From: Insolitispirillum peregrinum
GTDB taxonomy: Bacteria; Pseudomonadota; Alphaproteobacteria; Rhodospirillales; Rhodospirillaceae
Assembly (NCBI RefSeq): GCF_042665255.1
Contig: NZ_JBHTCD010000009.1
Length of the DNA stretch: 64,000 nt
Direction: 5' to 3' (one strand)
The notes below the pieces were generated by a model, which did no database searches, was not told where the DNA came from, and saw only the letters and a list, made by a program, of their open reading frames with translations. The position numbers and the translations under genes were made by a program. Within the stretch, counting starts at the first letter, position 1. Every line of letters starts with the position of its first letter. This document shows positions 30,128-39,554 of this stretch, one piece after another.

Positions 30128-31363
30128 TTACCTGCGCGGGCTTTCCCGTGTGTCCCTGCCAAGGAAAAACCCGGCCAGCGGGCGGGCGAGGGCCGTGGTG
30201 ACCAGCGCCATCAAGACCATGCCGGAAAAGGCGCTGGGGGACAGGATGCCGCGTTCCAGCAGCATGGTCAGCACCACCAGTTCCATCAATCCCTTGCAAC
30301 TGACCAGTGCCCCCAGGGCCAGCGCCCTGTTCCAGCTTTGGCCTTGCAGGCGGGCGGGAAGTGCCGCAGCCAGCATCTTGCTCGACAACGAGGCGATGGT
30401 GGTCAGGGCAAATACCAGTCCAGCCCCGGACGCCCAGACAAAGTTGGTCTTCAGGCCGGTGGACATGAAAAAGAACGGCAGCAGGACGGCCATCAGAAAG
30501 GCTTCCACCCGGTCGAGAACCTGCCGGGCCACCGCTTTGGGGATGATGGCTCCAAAGGCAAAGCCGCCGACCAGCGCGTGCAGGCCGAGGTTTTCGGTGA
30601 TCAGGGCGGACAGCAACACACCGACCGACAGGAACACCACATGTCGCTCGGTGATCTCGACCGGTGAGCCTGACCGCACCAGATAGGCGGCCAGCATCGG
30701 GCGCACCACAAACCACAGCGCCGCGCCATAGGCGAGGCTGCCACACAGCACCAGTCCTGCCTGCCACCAGTCTTCCCCCGCGCTGATTGCCAACAGGATG
30801 GCGATGGCGATCCACAGGGCGGCATCATTGACGGCGGCACAGCCGAGGGCTTCGTTGCCGAGCCAGGGAGTCTGCAGGTTCATTTCGCGCAGGATTGCCG
30901 CCAGTACCGGCAGGGCGGTCACGCCAACCGCAATGCCGACCCCCAGCGCAAAGGCCCATGGCGAGGTTCCTTCCCCCGCAACGCCCGGCACCAGCCACAG
31001 CAACAGGCCCCCTGCCACACAGCCCGCCGCGGTTGGCACGGCAAAGGTAGCGGTGCTGGTGATGGCAAAGGCCCGGCCCCGGCCCTGAAATTCGGTCACG
31101 TCAAAGTGCAGGCCGGTGGCAAAGGCAAAATAGGTGACCCCCAGCCAGACCAGCCCGTTCCAGCTGTCCAGCACGCGGGGCGGGAACAGCACCGACCAGA
31201 ATTCCGGGGCCAGCGTTCCCAGCACGGTCGGTCCAAGCAGCAGGCCAACCAGAATTTGCACCACCACCAGCGGCATCCAGCGCCGTCCGCCAATGCTCCA
31301 CAGGATGTAAGGCAAGCCGATGACGGCCGCAGCGTGCAGCAGGAACAGGGCGACGGGGGCCAT
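30128..31363 (-). CDS. Cation:proton antiporter, CPA2/Kef family
   Basis: A 411-aa integral membrane protein with about 12 helices and the Na+/H+ exchanger pattern: LVGLLLGPTVLG early, GVTALPVLAAIL, and the central acidic pair region CAAVNDAALW. It has no C-terminal TrkA-N regulatory domain, so it is a short Kef-like antiporter; the cation (K+ or Na+) cannot be read from sequence. It stands alone, with a repeat element at its start side. Confidence 0.85.
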   Translation of the reverse strand: MAPVALFLLHAAAVIGLPYILWSIGGRRWMPLVVVQILVGLLLGPTVLGTLAPEFWSVLFPPRVLDSWNGLVWLGVTYFAFATGLHFDVTEFQGRGRAFAITSTATFAVPTAAGCVAGGLLLWLVPGVAGEGTSPWAFALGVGIAVGVTALPVLAAILREMNLQTPWLGNEALGCAAVNDAALWIAIAILLAISAGEDWWQAGLVLCGSLAYGAALWFVVRPMLAAYLVRSGSPVEITERHVVFLSVGVLLSALITENLGLHALVGGFAFGAIIPKAVARQVLDRVEAFLMAVLLPFFFMSTGLKTNFVWASGAGLVFALTTIASLSSKMLAAALPARLQGQSWNRALALGALVSCKGLMELVVLTMLLERGILSPSAFSGMVLMALVTTALARPLAGFFLGRDTRESPRR

Positions 31364-31387
31364 TTTTTACCTTACCGGGGGATGCCA

Positions 31388-31563
31388 AAAGATCATGGAG
31401 CGCTGCTTCACACCTCGCTGGGGCCTTGAGACCCCAGACCCCACTCCTTTGATCATAAAAGAAAAAGTGGGGGTTCGGGGCTTCAGGCCCCGAATGGGTC
31501 TGGGCGATAGCCCATTCTTTTCCACCAACTGTCGTATACTGTGACCTGACGCGGACATGCTGG
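31388..31563 (-). repeat. MITE-like repeat, copy 3 (inverted)
   Basis: Same family in the opposite orientation. It runs from GATCATGGAGCGCTGCTTCA through the paired arms and TGGGCGATAGCCCA to the terminal repeat ACTGTCGTATACTGTGACCTG ending near 31563. The left terminal repeat is missing, cut close to the antiporter start. Confidence 0.75.
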
Positions 31564-31582
31564 TCTAACATTTTGATCTATC

Positions 31583-31625
31583 GCATTGTTTATGCGAAAA
31601 CCGGTTTCCACTTTTCGCACAATGC
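31583..31625. repeat. 45-bp hairpin repeat, copy 1
   Basis: GCATTG ... TGCGAAAACCGGTTTCCA ... TTTTCGCACAATGC: TGCGAAAA pairs with TTTTCGCA and GCATTG with CAATGC. Similar 'accggttttcgca' hairpins are widespread in alphaproteobacterial intergenic DNA. Confidence 0.8.
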
Positions 31626-31640
31626 AGGTTTTTTCATGTC

Positions 31641-31685
31641 GCATTGCTGCTGCGAAAACCGGTTTCCACTTTTCGCACAATGCTC
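31641..31685. repeat. 45-bp hairpin repeat, copy 2, touching the ptsP stop
   Basis: A second, nearly identical copy 58 bp after the first. Its last bases (ATGCTC) run into the ptsP stop codon (TAG, 31687-31685 on the minus strand), so ptsP ends at the edge of the repeat. Confidence 0.8.
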
Positions 31686-33952
31686 TAAATCCTCACTCCG
31701 TGATCCAGGGCAAAGGCCCGCAACTTGCGGCGCACGGTCCGGTCCGGGCTGTCCAGCAACGGCAGCAGATAGGCGCGGATTTCCGCCAGATTGGCGCTGA
31801 GCAGGGCGGCCTTGACCGGGCCGATACCGGCGGCGGCCATGCTGAGGGTGCGGACCCCCATCGCGGCCAGTGCCAGGGCTTCCAGCGGACGCCCGGCCAT
31901 TTCACCACACACCGACAGGGTAACCCCCGCCGCCGAGCATTGTTCGGCCAGCGACTTGATCATGGTCAGCACCGGAGCCGACAGCGAGTCATAGCGGTCG
32001 GTCACCCGCTGGTTGCCACGGTCCGAGGCAAACAGGAATTGCAGCAGGTCATTCGAGCCAACCGAGATGAAATCAACATGGCGCAGCAATTGCGGCAATT
32101 GCCACAGCAGGGCCGGGACTTCCAGCATCGTTCCAACCCGTTGCGAGATCGGCGGCACGCCGCCCGAGGCGACATGCTCGTCGATTTCACGCTGCAACAG
32201 GGCGCGGGCCTGCAACAGCTCGGCGACTTCGGCGATCATCGGGAACATGATGCGCAGCTCGCGCCCGGCCGAGGCGCGGACCAGCGCGCGGATTTGCTGA
32301 CGCAGGATGGCCGGACGGTCAAGGGTGATGCGGATCGACCGCCAGCCCATTGCCGGGTTTTCTTCCGGGTCGCCGTGCCAATAGGGCAGCACCTTGTCCG
32401 ACCCGACATCCAGCGTGCGGAACACCACCGGACGCCCGGCAGCAGCATCCAGAATGCGGCTGTACAGCGCCGTCTGGGCCGCCACATCCGGCAGCGACGG
32501 ACGGGCCATGAACGGCAGCTCGGTGCGGTACAGGCCGATGCCTTCGGCTCCGGTTTCGTCCAGATTGGGCAGGTCGATCAACAGCCCGGCGTTCAGCATC
32601 ATGGTCAGAGGCACGCCGTCACGGGTGACGGTGGGGGTGCCTTTCAGCGAGGCATACAGCTCCAGTTGCTTTTGTCGCACCTGCAGCGAACGTTCAAAGG
32701 TTTCGCGCACGTCGTCGGACGGGCGGACGAACACCTGTCCGTGGTCGCCCTCGATGATCAGCGGGTCCCAGCTTTCAACGATCGAGAACACGTCCTTGAC
32801 CTGCGCCACCACCGGCAGGTTGAGGGCACGGGCGACGATCACCGCATGCATGGTGCGCGAGCCTTCTTCCATCACCAGCCCGCGCAGCTTGCTGCGGTCA
32901 TAGTCGAGCAACTCGGTCGGCCCCAGATTGCGGCAGACCAGAATGGTGTCGTCGGGCAGATCCTTGATGTGGGCGCGGCCTTCTTCGCCCACCAGATGGT
33001 GCAGCAGGCGGTTGGCAAGGTCTTCGAGGTCGTGCAGGCGTTCGCGCAGGTAAGGGTCGGTGACCTGCTGCATGCGCACGCGGGTGTCGTCGTGGACGCT
33101 CTGCACCGCCCGTTCGGCGGACACGCCCGAGCGGACCTTGTCGGAAATCTTGTTCACCCACCCCTTGTCGTCGGCAAACATGCGGTAGGTTTGCAGGATT
33201 TCGTGGAAATCCCCCACCACTTCGTCGTTGTGAATCATCGCGTCCAGCTCGCTGCGCAGCGAGGACAGGGCGAGGTTCAGGCGGACCAGTTCGGCCTCGG
33301 GGTCTTCGGCCACCAGACGGCTGACCCGGACCTGTGGCTGGTGCAGCACGGCAGTTCCCAGACCAACGCCGCCGTTCAGCCCCAGACCTTCCAGACGCAG
33401 CGGCAGCAGGCCGATGCCGTCGGCGGGTAACAGCTCCTCACGGCTGACCACCTGTGCGGTAGCCAGCAGCTCGGCCAGAATCATGGTGACGGTTTCGAGG
33501 GTTTCCACTTCGACGTCGGAATAGCCGCGTTCTTCGCGGTTCTGCACCACCAGAACCCCGATCACCCGCGAGCCACGGATGATCGGCACCCCCATGAACG
33601 AGTGGAACAGTTCTTCGCCGGTTTCCGGGCGATAGGCAAACGACGGGTGTGACCAGGCATCGGCCAGCGCCAGCGAGCGGCCATGGGCGGCAACCTCGCC
33701 CACCAGACCTTCGCCCACCCGCAGACGGGTCTGGTGGACGGCGGTCTGGCGCAGACCATGGGTAGCGAACAGCTCCAGCACTTCGCCCGCACGCATCACA
33801 TAGCAGGAACAGACAGCAGTGCGCAGGGACTCGGCGATGGCATGCACCACCTTGTCCAGCCGTTCCTGGGCGGAACCGCCCCCGGCCATCACGTCGCGCA
33901 GACGGGACAGCAGGCGGCGCGCTACATCGGCATCGGCATTTGCTTTGATCAT
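31685..33952 (-). CDS. ptsP: PEP-protein phosphotransferase of the nitrogen PTS (EI-Ntr)
   Basis: First phosphotransfer step of the nitrogen-related PTS, passing phosphate from PEP to NPr. The 755-aa protein has an N-terminal GAF domain (about 15-165), then the enzyme I body: the phosphohistidine is His369 in EEGSRTMHAVIVARAL, which departs slightly from the usual GGRTSHAAI context, and the C-terminal barrel has GTMLEVPAL, DFISVGSNDLLQ and the catalytic cysteine in SVCGEMAGRP. EI-Ntr beside lysC is common in this class; here another gene intervenes. Confidence 0.95.
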   Translation of the reverse strand: MIKANADADVARRLLSRLRDVMAGGGSAQERLDKVVHAIAESLRTAVCSCYVMRAGEVLELFATHGLRQTAVHQTRLRVGEGLVGEVAAHGRSLALADAWSHPSFAYRPETGEELFHSFMGVPIIRGSRVIGVLVVQNREERGYSDVEVETLETVTMILAELLATAQVVSREELLPADGIGLLPLRLEGLGLNGGVGLGTAVLHQPQVRVSRLVAEDPEAELVRLNLALSSLRSELDAMIHNDEVVGDFHEILQTYRMFADDKGWVNKISDKVRSGVSAERAVQSVHDDTRVRMQQVTDPYLRERLHDLEDLANRLLHHLVGEEGRAHIKDLPDDTILVCRNLGPTELLDYDRSKLRGLVMEEGSRTMHAVIVARALNLPVVAQVKDVFSIVESWDPLIIEGDHGQVFVRPSDDVRETFERSLQVRQKQLELYASLKGTPTVTRDGVPLTMMLNAGLLIDLPNLDETGAEGIGLYRTELPFMARPSLPDVAAQTALYSRILDAAAGRPVVFRTLDVGSDKVLPYWHGDPEENPAMGWRSIRITLDRPAILRQQIRALVRASAGRELRIMFPMIAEVAELLQARALLQREIDEHVASGGVPPISQRVGTMLEVPALLWQLPQLLRHVDFISVGSNDLLQFLFASDRGNQRVTDRYDSLSAPVLTMIKSLAEQCSAAGVTLSVCGEMAGRPLEALALAAMGVRTLSMAAAGIGPVKAALLSANLAEIRAYLLPLLDSPDRTVRRKLRAFALDHGVRI

Positions 33953-34147
33953 GCCATGTTCCCAAGCCTTGGTATCATCGGCCAGTGGCCTTTGACGGTC
34001 TGACGGGCCAACCCGGCCCGCGTGGGGGATTCGGGCCGAGGTGGCCCGGAAGACGTCTCATGCCTCAGGCACCCTGAACAGGACCTGAGGGAATATTACC
34101 TATGGTAGTGCGCTTGATAGAAGAACAGCCGAGAGATGGCTATCCCC

Positions 34148-34193
34148 AAAAAGCGCCACCACGCCCCCTTGTCCCCCCGGCAAGGCGGCGTGG
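34148..34193 (-). terminator. Terminator of the nitronate monooxygenase-family gene
   Basis: On the minus strand a 13-bp stem with one mismatch (arms 34181-34193 and 34159-34171), a 9-nt loop, then a T5 run at 34152-34148. It begins 9 bp after the gene's stop. The rest of the gap to ptsP has no gene. Confidence 0.75.
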
Positions 34194-34201
34194 TTTCAGT
34201 C

Positions 34202-35233
34202 TTATGCCGACAGTGCGACCGCGCGGGCTTCCAGAGAAGCTACGGCCTGAGCAACCAGTTCGGCAATGATTTCTGCCGTCGATTGCTCTTTGGTCACAAG
34301 GCCAACGCTCTGCCCAGCCATCACCGAGCCGTATTCCACGTCGCCGTCGATCACCGCCCGCCGCAGGGCGCCAGCCCAGAAATGTTCGATTTCAAGCTGG
34401 GCTTCCTTTTGATCCAGCTCGCCGGACAGGAAGCGGTCGATCACCTTGCGCTGATGGTCCATGAAGGCATCGGTACCCTTGTTGGTCAGGGCGCGCACCG
34501 GAATGACCGGGAACCGCGGGTCAATCTGGACCGTCGGCACCGCTTCGCGGGCGCTAGCGCGCAGAAAGGCCTTTTTGAAGTTTTCGTGGGCGATGCATTC
34601 GGTGGCGCAGACGAAACGGGTGCCCAGCTGCACCCCGGCGGCCCCCATTTCCAGATAGCTGACCATCGATTCACCGCGAGCGATGCCGCCAGCGACGAAT
34701 ACCGGCACGTCGCGGATTTCCGGCAGGATTTCCTGTGCCAGTACGGTCAGCGACACCGGGCCGATGTGACCACCGGCTTCCGAGCCTTCGATCACCAGCG
34801 CGTCAGCGCCAGAGCGGATCAGCTTTTTGGCCAGAATCAGCGCCGGGGCAAAACACACCACCCTGGCACCGCCAGCCTTGGCGCGCTTGATGGCGGCAGC
34901 GGACGGCAGGCCACCGGCCAGCACGATGTGGGACACCCGGTTGGCGAGGCAGGTATCAATCAGCTCGTCCAGTTGCGGGTGCATGGTGATCAGGTTGACG
35001 CCAAAGGGCTTGCCGGTCAGAGCCTGGGTGGCCTTGATTTCGGCATCCAGCAGCTCGGGTCCCATCGAGCCGCAGGCGATCACTCCAAATCCACCGGCGT
35101 TCGAAATCGCTGCCACCAGATTGCGTTCGGAAACCCACGACATCGCGCCGCCCATAATGGCGGATTCGGTGCCGAGGAAGTCACGCCCACGGGCGCAGAG
35201 CTGTTCCAGTCGAGCCTGTCCGTTGAAGGCCAT
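34202..35233 (-). CDS. Nitronate monooxygenase / FabK-like flavoprotein
   Basis: FMN-dependent TIM-barrel enzyme of the 2-nitropropane dioxygenase family, 343 aa from the ATG at 35233 (MAFNGQARLEQL). It has PIMGGAMSWVS-like N-terminal residues (SAIMGGAMSW), GFGVIACGSM, the phosphate-binding EGSEAGGHIG and GAAGVQLGTRF. The family includes nitronate monooxygenases and FabK enoyl-ACP reductases; sequence alone does not decide. It interrupts the common lysC-ptsP pairing. Confidence 0.85.
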   Translation of the reverse strand: MAFNGQARLEQLCARGRDFLGTESAIMGGAMSWVSERNLVAAISNAGGFGVIACGSMGPELLDAEIKATQALTGKPFGVNLITMHPQLDELIDTCLANRVSHIVLAGGLPSAAAIKRAKAGGARVVCFAPALILAKKLIRSGADALVIEGSEAGGHIGPVSLTVLAQEILPEIRDVPVFVAGGIARGESMVSYLEMGAAGVQLGTRFVCATECIAHENFKKAFLRASAREAVPTVQIDPRFPVIPVRALTNKGTDAFMDHQRKVIDRFLSGELDQKEAQLEIEHFWAGALRRAVIDGDVEYGSVMAGQSVGLVTKEQSTAEIIAELVAQAVASLEARAVALSA

Positions 35234-35378
35234 AGAGTACCCCTGCCTGACAAAGCCGCTCCCCGCTGACGGGGCGCGGGATATGATCATGATCAGCCCT
35301 TATGCCGTAAGGGCATTACTGTACACCAGAGTATCGTGGCAGAACCATGGTTCATGCACGATGGGTGCCTGTGAGAGG

Positions 35379-35602
35379 CCAGTGTGCGTTACGCCTGACG
35401 CCACGGTACACGACAAACAGAAAACAGGATCATGGAGCGCTGCTCCAAACCTCGCCGGGGCCGTGAGGCCCCGGACCCCATTCCATTGATCATCAAAGAA
35501 AAAATGGGGGATCGGGGGCATTGGCCCCCGAACGGGTCTGGGCGGTAGCCCACTCTTTTCCATCAACTGTCGTGGACTGTGACCTGATGCAGGCACACTG
35601 GT
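35379..35602 (-). repeat. MITE-like repeat, copy 4 (complete)
   Basis: About 224 bp with both ends. CCAGTGTGC at the left end matches the complement of GCACACTGG at the right, and the inner parts TACACGACA and TGTCGTGGACTGTGACCTG are also complementary. The interior has the GGAGCGCTGCTCC palindrome and GC-rich stems GGGGCCGTGAGGCCCC and CGGGGGCATTGGCCCCCG. Confidence 0.8.
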
Positions 35603-35620
35603 CCAACTCTTTGTTCTGCC

Positions 35621-35665
35621 GCATTGTTCCTGCGAAAACCGCTTCCCGTTTTTCGCACAATGCTC
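35621..35665. repeat. 45-bp hairpin repeat, copy 3
   Basis: GCATTGTTCCTGCGAAAACC ... TTTTTCGCACAATGCTC, 19 bp after MITE-like copy 4. Same stem as copies 1 and 2 with a few changes in the loop. Confidence 0.8.
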
Positions 35666-35674
35666 AGGTGCTCT

Positions 35675-35710
35675 GAAAACGGGCGGCCCGGCAAATGCCG
35701 CGCCGCCCGT
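35675..35710 (-). terminator. Terminator of lysC
   Basis: On the minus strand, stem ACGGGCGGC/GCCGCCCGT (35710-35702 and 35687-35679) followed by TTTTC. It lies about 60 bp after the lysC stop. Confidence 0.65.
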
Positions 35711-35772
35711 CGTCAGTGCTCGCCATTTTCAGACGTGATCGCTGCTGCTCCCGGACAGGCCGGGCAACGGGA

Positions 35773-36993
35773 TCAGGCGGCGTCCATACCATAGGCCGTG
35801 TGCAGGGCACGGATGGCCAGTTCGGTGTATTCCTCGGCGATCAGCACCGACACCTTGATTTCCGAGGTGGAGATCACCTGGATGTTGATGCCCTTGGCCG
35901 ACAGGGCCTGGAACATGGTCTGGGCGACTCCGGCGTGGCTGCGCATGCCGACGCCGATCACCGACACCTTCACCACGTTGGAATCAGCGACCAGTTCCTG
36001 ATAGCCGAGGGTCTCCCTGGCGTCGGTCAGCACCTGCACGGCGCGTTCCAGATCGGTCTTGGTAACGGTAAAGGTCAGGTCAGTGGCGCCGCCACCGTGC
36101 GAAACGTTCTGCACGATCATGTCAACGTTGACGTTGGCATCGGTCAGGGGGCCAAAGATCGAGGCGGCGACGCCTGGACGATCGGCAACCTTCACCAGGG
36201 TGATCTTGGCTTCGTCCCGCGAATAGGCGATGCCGCTGACAAGTTCCTTTTCCACGATTTCATCCTCGTCGCAGATCAAAGTTCCGGGCGCGTCCGAGAA
36301 GCTCGACCGCACCTGTACGCGCACATTATGCTTCATGGCCATTTCGACCGAGCGCACCTGAAGCACCTTGGCGCCGAGCGAGGCGCTTTCGAGCATTTCT
36401 TCGTAGGTGATCTTGTCGAGCTTGCGGGCCCTGGACACAATCCGCGGGTCGGTGGTGTAAACCCCGTCCACATCGGTATAGATGTCGCAGATGTCGGCCT
36501 TCAGCGCTGCCGCGAGGGCAACGGCCGACGTGTCCGAGCCACCACGGCCCAGAGTGGTCACCCGGTTGTCCGGGCCCAGTCCCTGGAAGCCTGCCACCAC
36601 GGCCACCTGGCCCTGGCTCATGCGTTCGATGATGGTGTCGGTTTCGATGGTGGTGATACGGGCTTTGGAGTGGGCGCCGTCGGTGCGGATCGGCAGCTGC
36701 CAGCCCATCCAGGAGCGGGCATTGACGCCCGCTTCCTGCAAGGCCAGGGCCAGCAGACCAATCGTTACCTGTTCGCCGGTGGACACCACCGCGTCGTATT
36801 CACGGGCATCGTGCAAAGGCGCAATCTGGCGGCAGAAATCGACCAGTTTGTTGGTTTCCCCCGACATGGCGGAGACAACGACTGCGACTTCGTTTCCAGC
36901 CTCAACTTCGGCCTTTACACGGCGGGCCACGTTCTTGATGCGATCAATGTCGCCCACCGACGTGCCGCCGAATTTCATGACAATGCGGGCCAT
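35773..36993 (-). CDS. lysC: Aspartate kinase
   Basis: Phosphorylates aspartate, the first step to lysine, threonine, methionine and diaminopimelate. The 406-aa protein starts at the ATG at 36993 (MARIVMKFGGTSVGD); the longer frame upstream is not needed. The N-terminal kinase domain (about 1-245) has KFGGTS and GRGGSDTSAVALAAAL; two ACT domains follow (about 265-400), which usually bind lysine/threonine for feedback inhibition. Divergent from ubiG. Confidence 0.97.
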   Translation of the reverse strand: MARIVMKFGGTSVGDIDRIKNVARRVKAEVEAGNEVAVVVSAMSGETNKLVDFCRQIAPLHDAREYDAVVSTGEQVTIGLLALALQEAGVNARSWMGWQLPIRTDGAHSKARITTIETDTIIERMSQGQVAVVAGFQGLGPDNRVTTLGRGGSDTSAVALAAALKADICDIYTDVDGVYTTDPRIVSRARKLDKITYEEMLESASLGAKVLQVRSVEMAMKHNVRVQVRSSFSDAPGTLICDEDEIVEKELVSGIAYSRDEAKITLVKVADRPGVAASIFGPLTDANVNVDMIVQNVSHGGGATDLTFTVTKTDLERAVQVLTDARETLGYQELVADSNVVKVSVIGVGMRSHAGVAQTMFQALSAKGINIQVISTSEIKVSVLIAEEYTELAIRALHTAYGMDAA

Positions 36994-37179
36994 GGGAGAA
37001 ACATCCCTCGTGCTCGAAAAAACATCCCGCCCGGTTGCCGGAACCGACGGGCGGGTATACATACTCTGGACAATGGTCTAAACGCAAGGACCGCAGCCGC
37101 ATGGTTGCGTGCCGTTCGTCTTTTTTGTTTCATTCGCCATCCCTGTCCATCATTCCCGGCCCGCCGCAGGAGATTATCC

Positions 37180-37923
37180 ATGGCCAACGCCACTCCCTCG
37201 ACTGCCCTTCCCGAAGAACTGGCCAAATTCGAGGCCATGGCCGACAGCTGGTGGGACCCCGAGGGCAAGTTCAAACCCCTGCACCAGTTCAATCCGGAAC
37301 GCCTGCGCTTTATCGTGCGGCAGGCAGCGGCCCGTTTCGGGCGGGACGAAACGGCGGACCGGCCCTTTGAAGGTCTGCGCCTGCTGGATGTCGGCTGTGG
37401 TGGCGGGTTGCTGTGTGAACCGCTGGCCCGGCTGGGCTTTTCGGTGACCGGCCTTGATGCGGCGGAAAAGAACATCAGGATTGCCAGCCTGCATGCGGAA
37501 AAGATGGGGCTTGCGATTGATTACCGCTGTGATCTGGTCGAAAAGCTGGCCGAGCGTGGCGAGCAGTTCGATGTGGTGCTGACCATGGAAGTGGTCGAGC
37601 ATGTTGATAACGTTGACCTGTTTCTGGCCGCCTGCTCGCACATCGTGGCTCCGGGAGGGCTGCTGTTCGGGGCAACGATGAACCGCACGCTGAAATCGCT
37701 GGCGATGGCCAAGATCGGGGCGGAATACATTCTGCGCTGGTTGCCGCGCGGAACCCACGACTGGCGCAAATTCCTGAAGCCGAGTGAATTTGTCGGCTCC
37801 TTGCGGGCGTCGGGGCTGGTGGTTGATACCCTGATGGGGATGAGCTTCAACCCGATTGCCGGGACGTGGAGCCTGACCGATGACCTGTCGGTCAACTATC
37901 TGCTGTCGGCCAGCAGGAACTAG
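37180..37923 (+). CDS. ubiG: Ubiquinone biosynthesis O-methyltransferase
   Basis: SAM-dependent methyltransferase for both O-methylations of ubiquinone synthesis, 247 aa. SAM-binding motif LLDVGCGGGLLCEPLARLG, then EVVEHV and the C-terminal RGTHDWRKFLKPSE typical of UbiG. The start at 37180 has AGGAG upstream; the frame is open far upstream but only as antisense of lysC. Confidence 0.95.
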   Translation: MANATPSTALPEELAKFEAMADSWWDPEGKFKPLHQFNPERLRFIVRQAAARFGRDETADRPFEGLRLLDVGCGGGLLCEPLARLGFSVTGLDAAEKNIRIASLHAEKMGLAIDYRCDLVEKLAERGEQFDVVLTMEVVEHVDNVDLFLAACSHIVAPGGLLFGATMNRTLKSLAMAKIGAEYILRWLPRGTHDWRKFLKPSEFVGSLRASGLVVDTLMGMSFNPIAGTWSLTDDLSVNYLLSASRN

Positions 37924-38030
37924 CGGCAGACAGACCGTTCTCCGGCAGGATTACGGCTTCCTAACCTGCTGTTTTTACGATAGGGCTTGCGTCTTTCCAG
38001 GAACGTGGAAAAATCGGTATGTGCAGGGGC

Positions 38031-38051
38031 ACCCTCTTGGGACAAGAGGGT
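38031..38051. other. Perfect 9-bp hairpin before a small gene
   Basis: ACCCTCTTG-GGA-CAAGAGGGT forms a tight stem with a 3-nt loop, 75 bp upstream of the 80-aa ORF. No T-run follows, so a 5' UTR structure is more likely than a terminator. Confidence 0.45.
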
Positions 38052-38125
38052 TGAAGAGGGGCGGTGACGCTCTCATATGCACCTGATTGCCGGCGCGAAA
38101 CAAGAACAACCATCGAGGTATCCCA

Positions 38126-38368
38126 ATGACGCGAAAGACCATCGAGCTAGGGCAGCGTTTCCAGGAGATGGATAACCCGCGTGGCCTGTGGGAAGTTGAG
38201 TTCATTTATTCTGATGGGCACGGTGTGCCGCATGCCCGTCTGCGCAATGTCAAAACGCGCGTTGATGCGCGGACGTACAGTTGTGCTGTCATTCTGGATG
38301 GGCGCCGGTTCCGGCCAGTGATGGCCGAGGTTGCTGCTTCGGCCGACGCGGTGACCAAGGACACCTGA
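38126..38368 (+). CDS. Small protein of unknown function, 80 aa
   Basis: Starts at the ATG at 38126 behind a GAGGT site (MTRKTIELGQRFQEMDNPRG). The first half (LWEVEFIYSDGHGVPHARLRNV) is probably a small beta sheet. Soluble, with no signal peptide or cysteine pair. I do not recognise the family. The DUF4236 gene starts 23 bp downstream, so the two may be co-transcribed. Confidence 0.65.
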   Translation: MTRKTIELGQRFQEMDNPRGLWEVEFIYSDGHGVPHARLRNVKTRVDARTYSCAVILDGRRFRPVMAEVAASADAVTKDT

Positions 38369-38391
38369 AGCGATAAAAGGTTGGTGGTCCG

Positions 38392-39552
38392 GTGGGTGTG
38401 CGGTTCCAGAAGCGGGTCCAGGTGTTTCCCGGTGTGCGTCTGAATTTCAGCCGCAGCGGCGTCAGCGCCACGCTGGGAATGCGAGGGGCAAACGTGACGG
38501 TGGGCAAGGATGGCGTTCATGCCAATCTTGGCCTGCCGGGCAGCGGTGTGTCCTGGCGCGAGAAAATCGTCTCGTTTCCGCCGGGGGCCGTGGAGCCGGA
38601 AATCCCTGTTGGCTGGCGAGAGGAGCAGGGGAGCAATACCCCTGCGGACTCCCTGCCCGAAATTGCCAGCGCCCCGCTGGAGCAGATCGCCAGCGCCGGT
38701 CTGGCCGAATTGCGCCGCCTGATTTTCGAGGCCGGAGCCCAACGGCGTGGCCTGAAGGCATCGTTGGGCGAGCAGCGCCACCTGCTGAAAAAGGCCGGGG
38801 TCGAGTTGGCTCAGGCCCGGCAGTGGTGGCGGAAAATCTTCCTCGGGCCCAAAATCCCCTTGCTTGAAGAACGCGTCGAGCGGTTCCAGACCGATGTGCG
38901 CGAGCTGGAGCAGGCCCTGAGCGCCAGTGCCATTGATCTGGACCTTGATCTGGAACCGGCGGTTCTGGATGCCTTTGTCGCTCTGGCGCGGGCATTCGAG
39001 GATTTGCGCACCGCCAGCCGTATCTGGGATATCACCCGCCAGCGCGATGATGGCCGTCCCGACAGTCAGGATCTTCAACGCCGACCGGTCCATTTCAGCT
39101 TTGCCGACAGCGCGCTGCTGAAATGCCAGATGCGGGCGATGATGTTTGGCAATGCCAACGGCAGCGACATGCACCTGTACCCGATGTTCGTGCTGATGCG
39201 GGCACAGGGCGACGACTTTGCCCTGATTGACCCGCGCGACATCGTGATCAGCTATGAGGCGGTCAGCTTTGTCGAGGACCAGCCGGTTCCCAGTGATAGC
39301 CGGGTGGTGGGCGAAGGATGGGAAAAAGTCACCAAAACCGGCGAGCGCGACCGCCGCTTTGGGCGGAACCGTACCTTGCCGACCGTACTGTACGGGGCAT
39401 TGAGTGTTTATAGCCGGGCGGGCCTGAATGAACGCTGGCTGGTCAGCAACGCGTCGTTTGCCGAACGTTTCGCCCGTGCATGGGCGGCCTATCAGCGGGT
39501 GCTGCCGCCGCTGGAAGGACAGGGCTATTTCGGCAATGGAGCCGAGTTGTAA
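38392..39552 (+). CDS. DUF4236 domain protein
   Basis: 386 aa, GTG start (GVRFQKRVQVFPGVRLNFSR). Residues 2-60 match the DUF4236 pattern: FRxxKRxxxxPGVRLNxSxSGxSxxLGxRGxxxxxGxxGxxxxxGLPGSG. Residues about 100-185 are charged and helical, probably a coiled coil; the C-terminal third is globular and unassigned. DUF4236 has no established function. No membrane segment is seen. Confidence 0.8.
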   Translation: MGVRFQKRVQVFPGVRLNFSRSGVSATLGMRGANVTVGKDGVHANLGLPGSGVSWREKIVSFPPGAVEPEIPVGWREEQGSNTPADSLPEIASAPLEQIASAGLAELRRLIFEAGAQRRGLKASLGEQRHLLKKAGVELAQARQWWRKIFLGPKIPLLEERVERFQTDVRELEQALSASAIDLDLDLEPAVLDAFVALARAFEDLRTASRIWDITRQRDDGRPDSQDLQRRPVHFSFADSALLKCQMRAMMFGNANGSDMHLYPMFVLMRAQGDDFALIDPRDIVISYEAVSFVEDQPVPSDSRVVGEGWEKVTKTGERDRRFGRNRTLPTVLYGALSVYSRAGLNERWLVSNASFAERFARAWAAYQRVLPPLEGQGYFGNGAEL

Positions 39553-39554
39553 AA

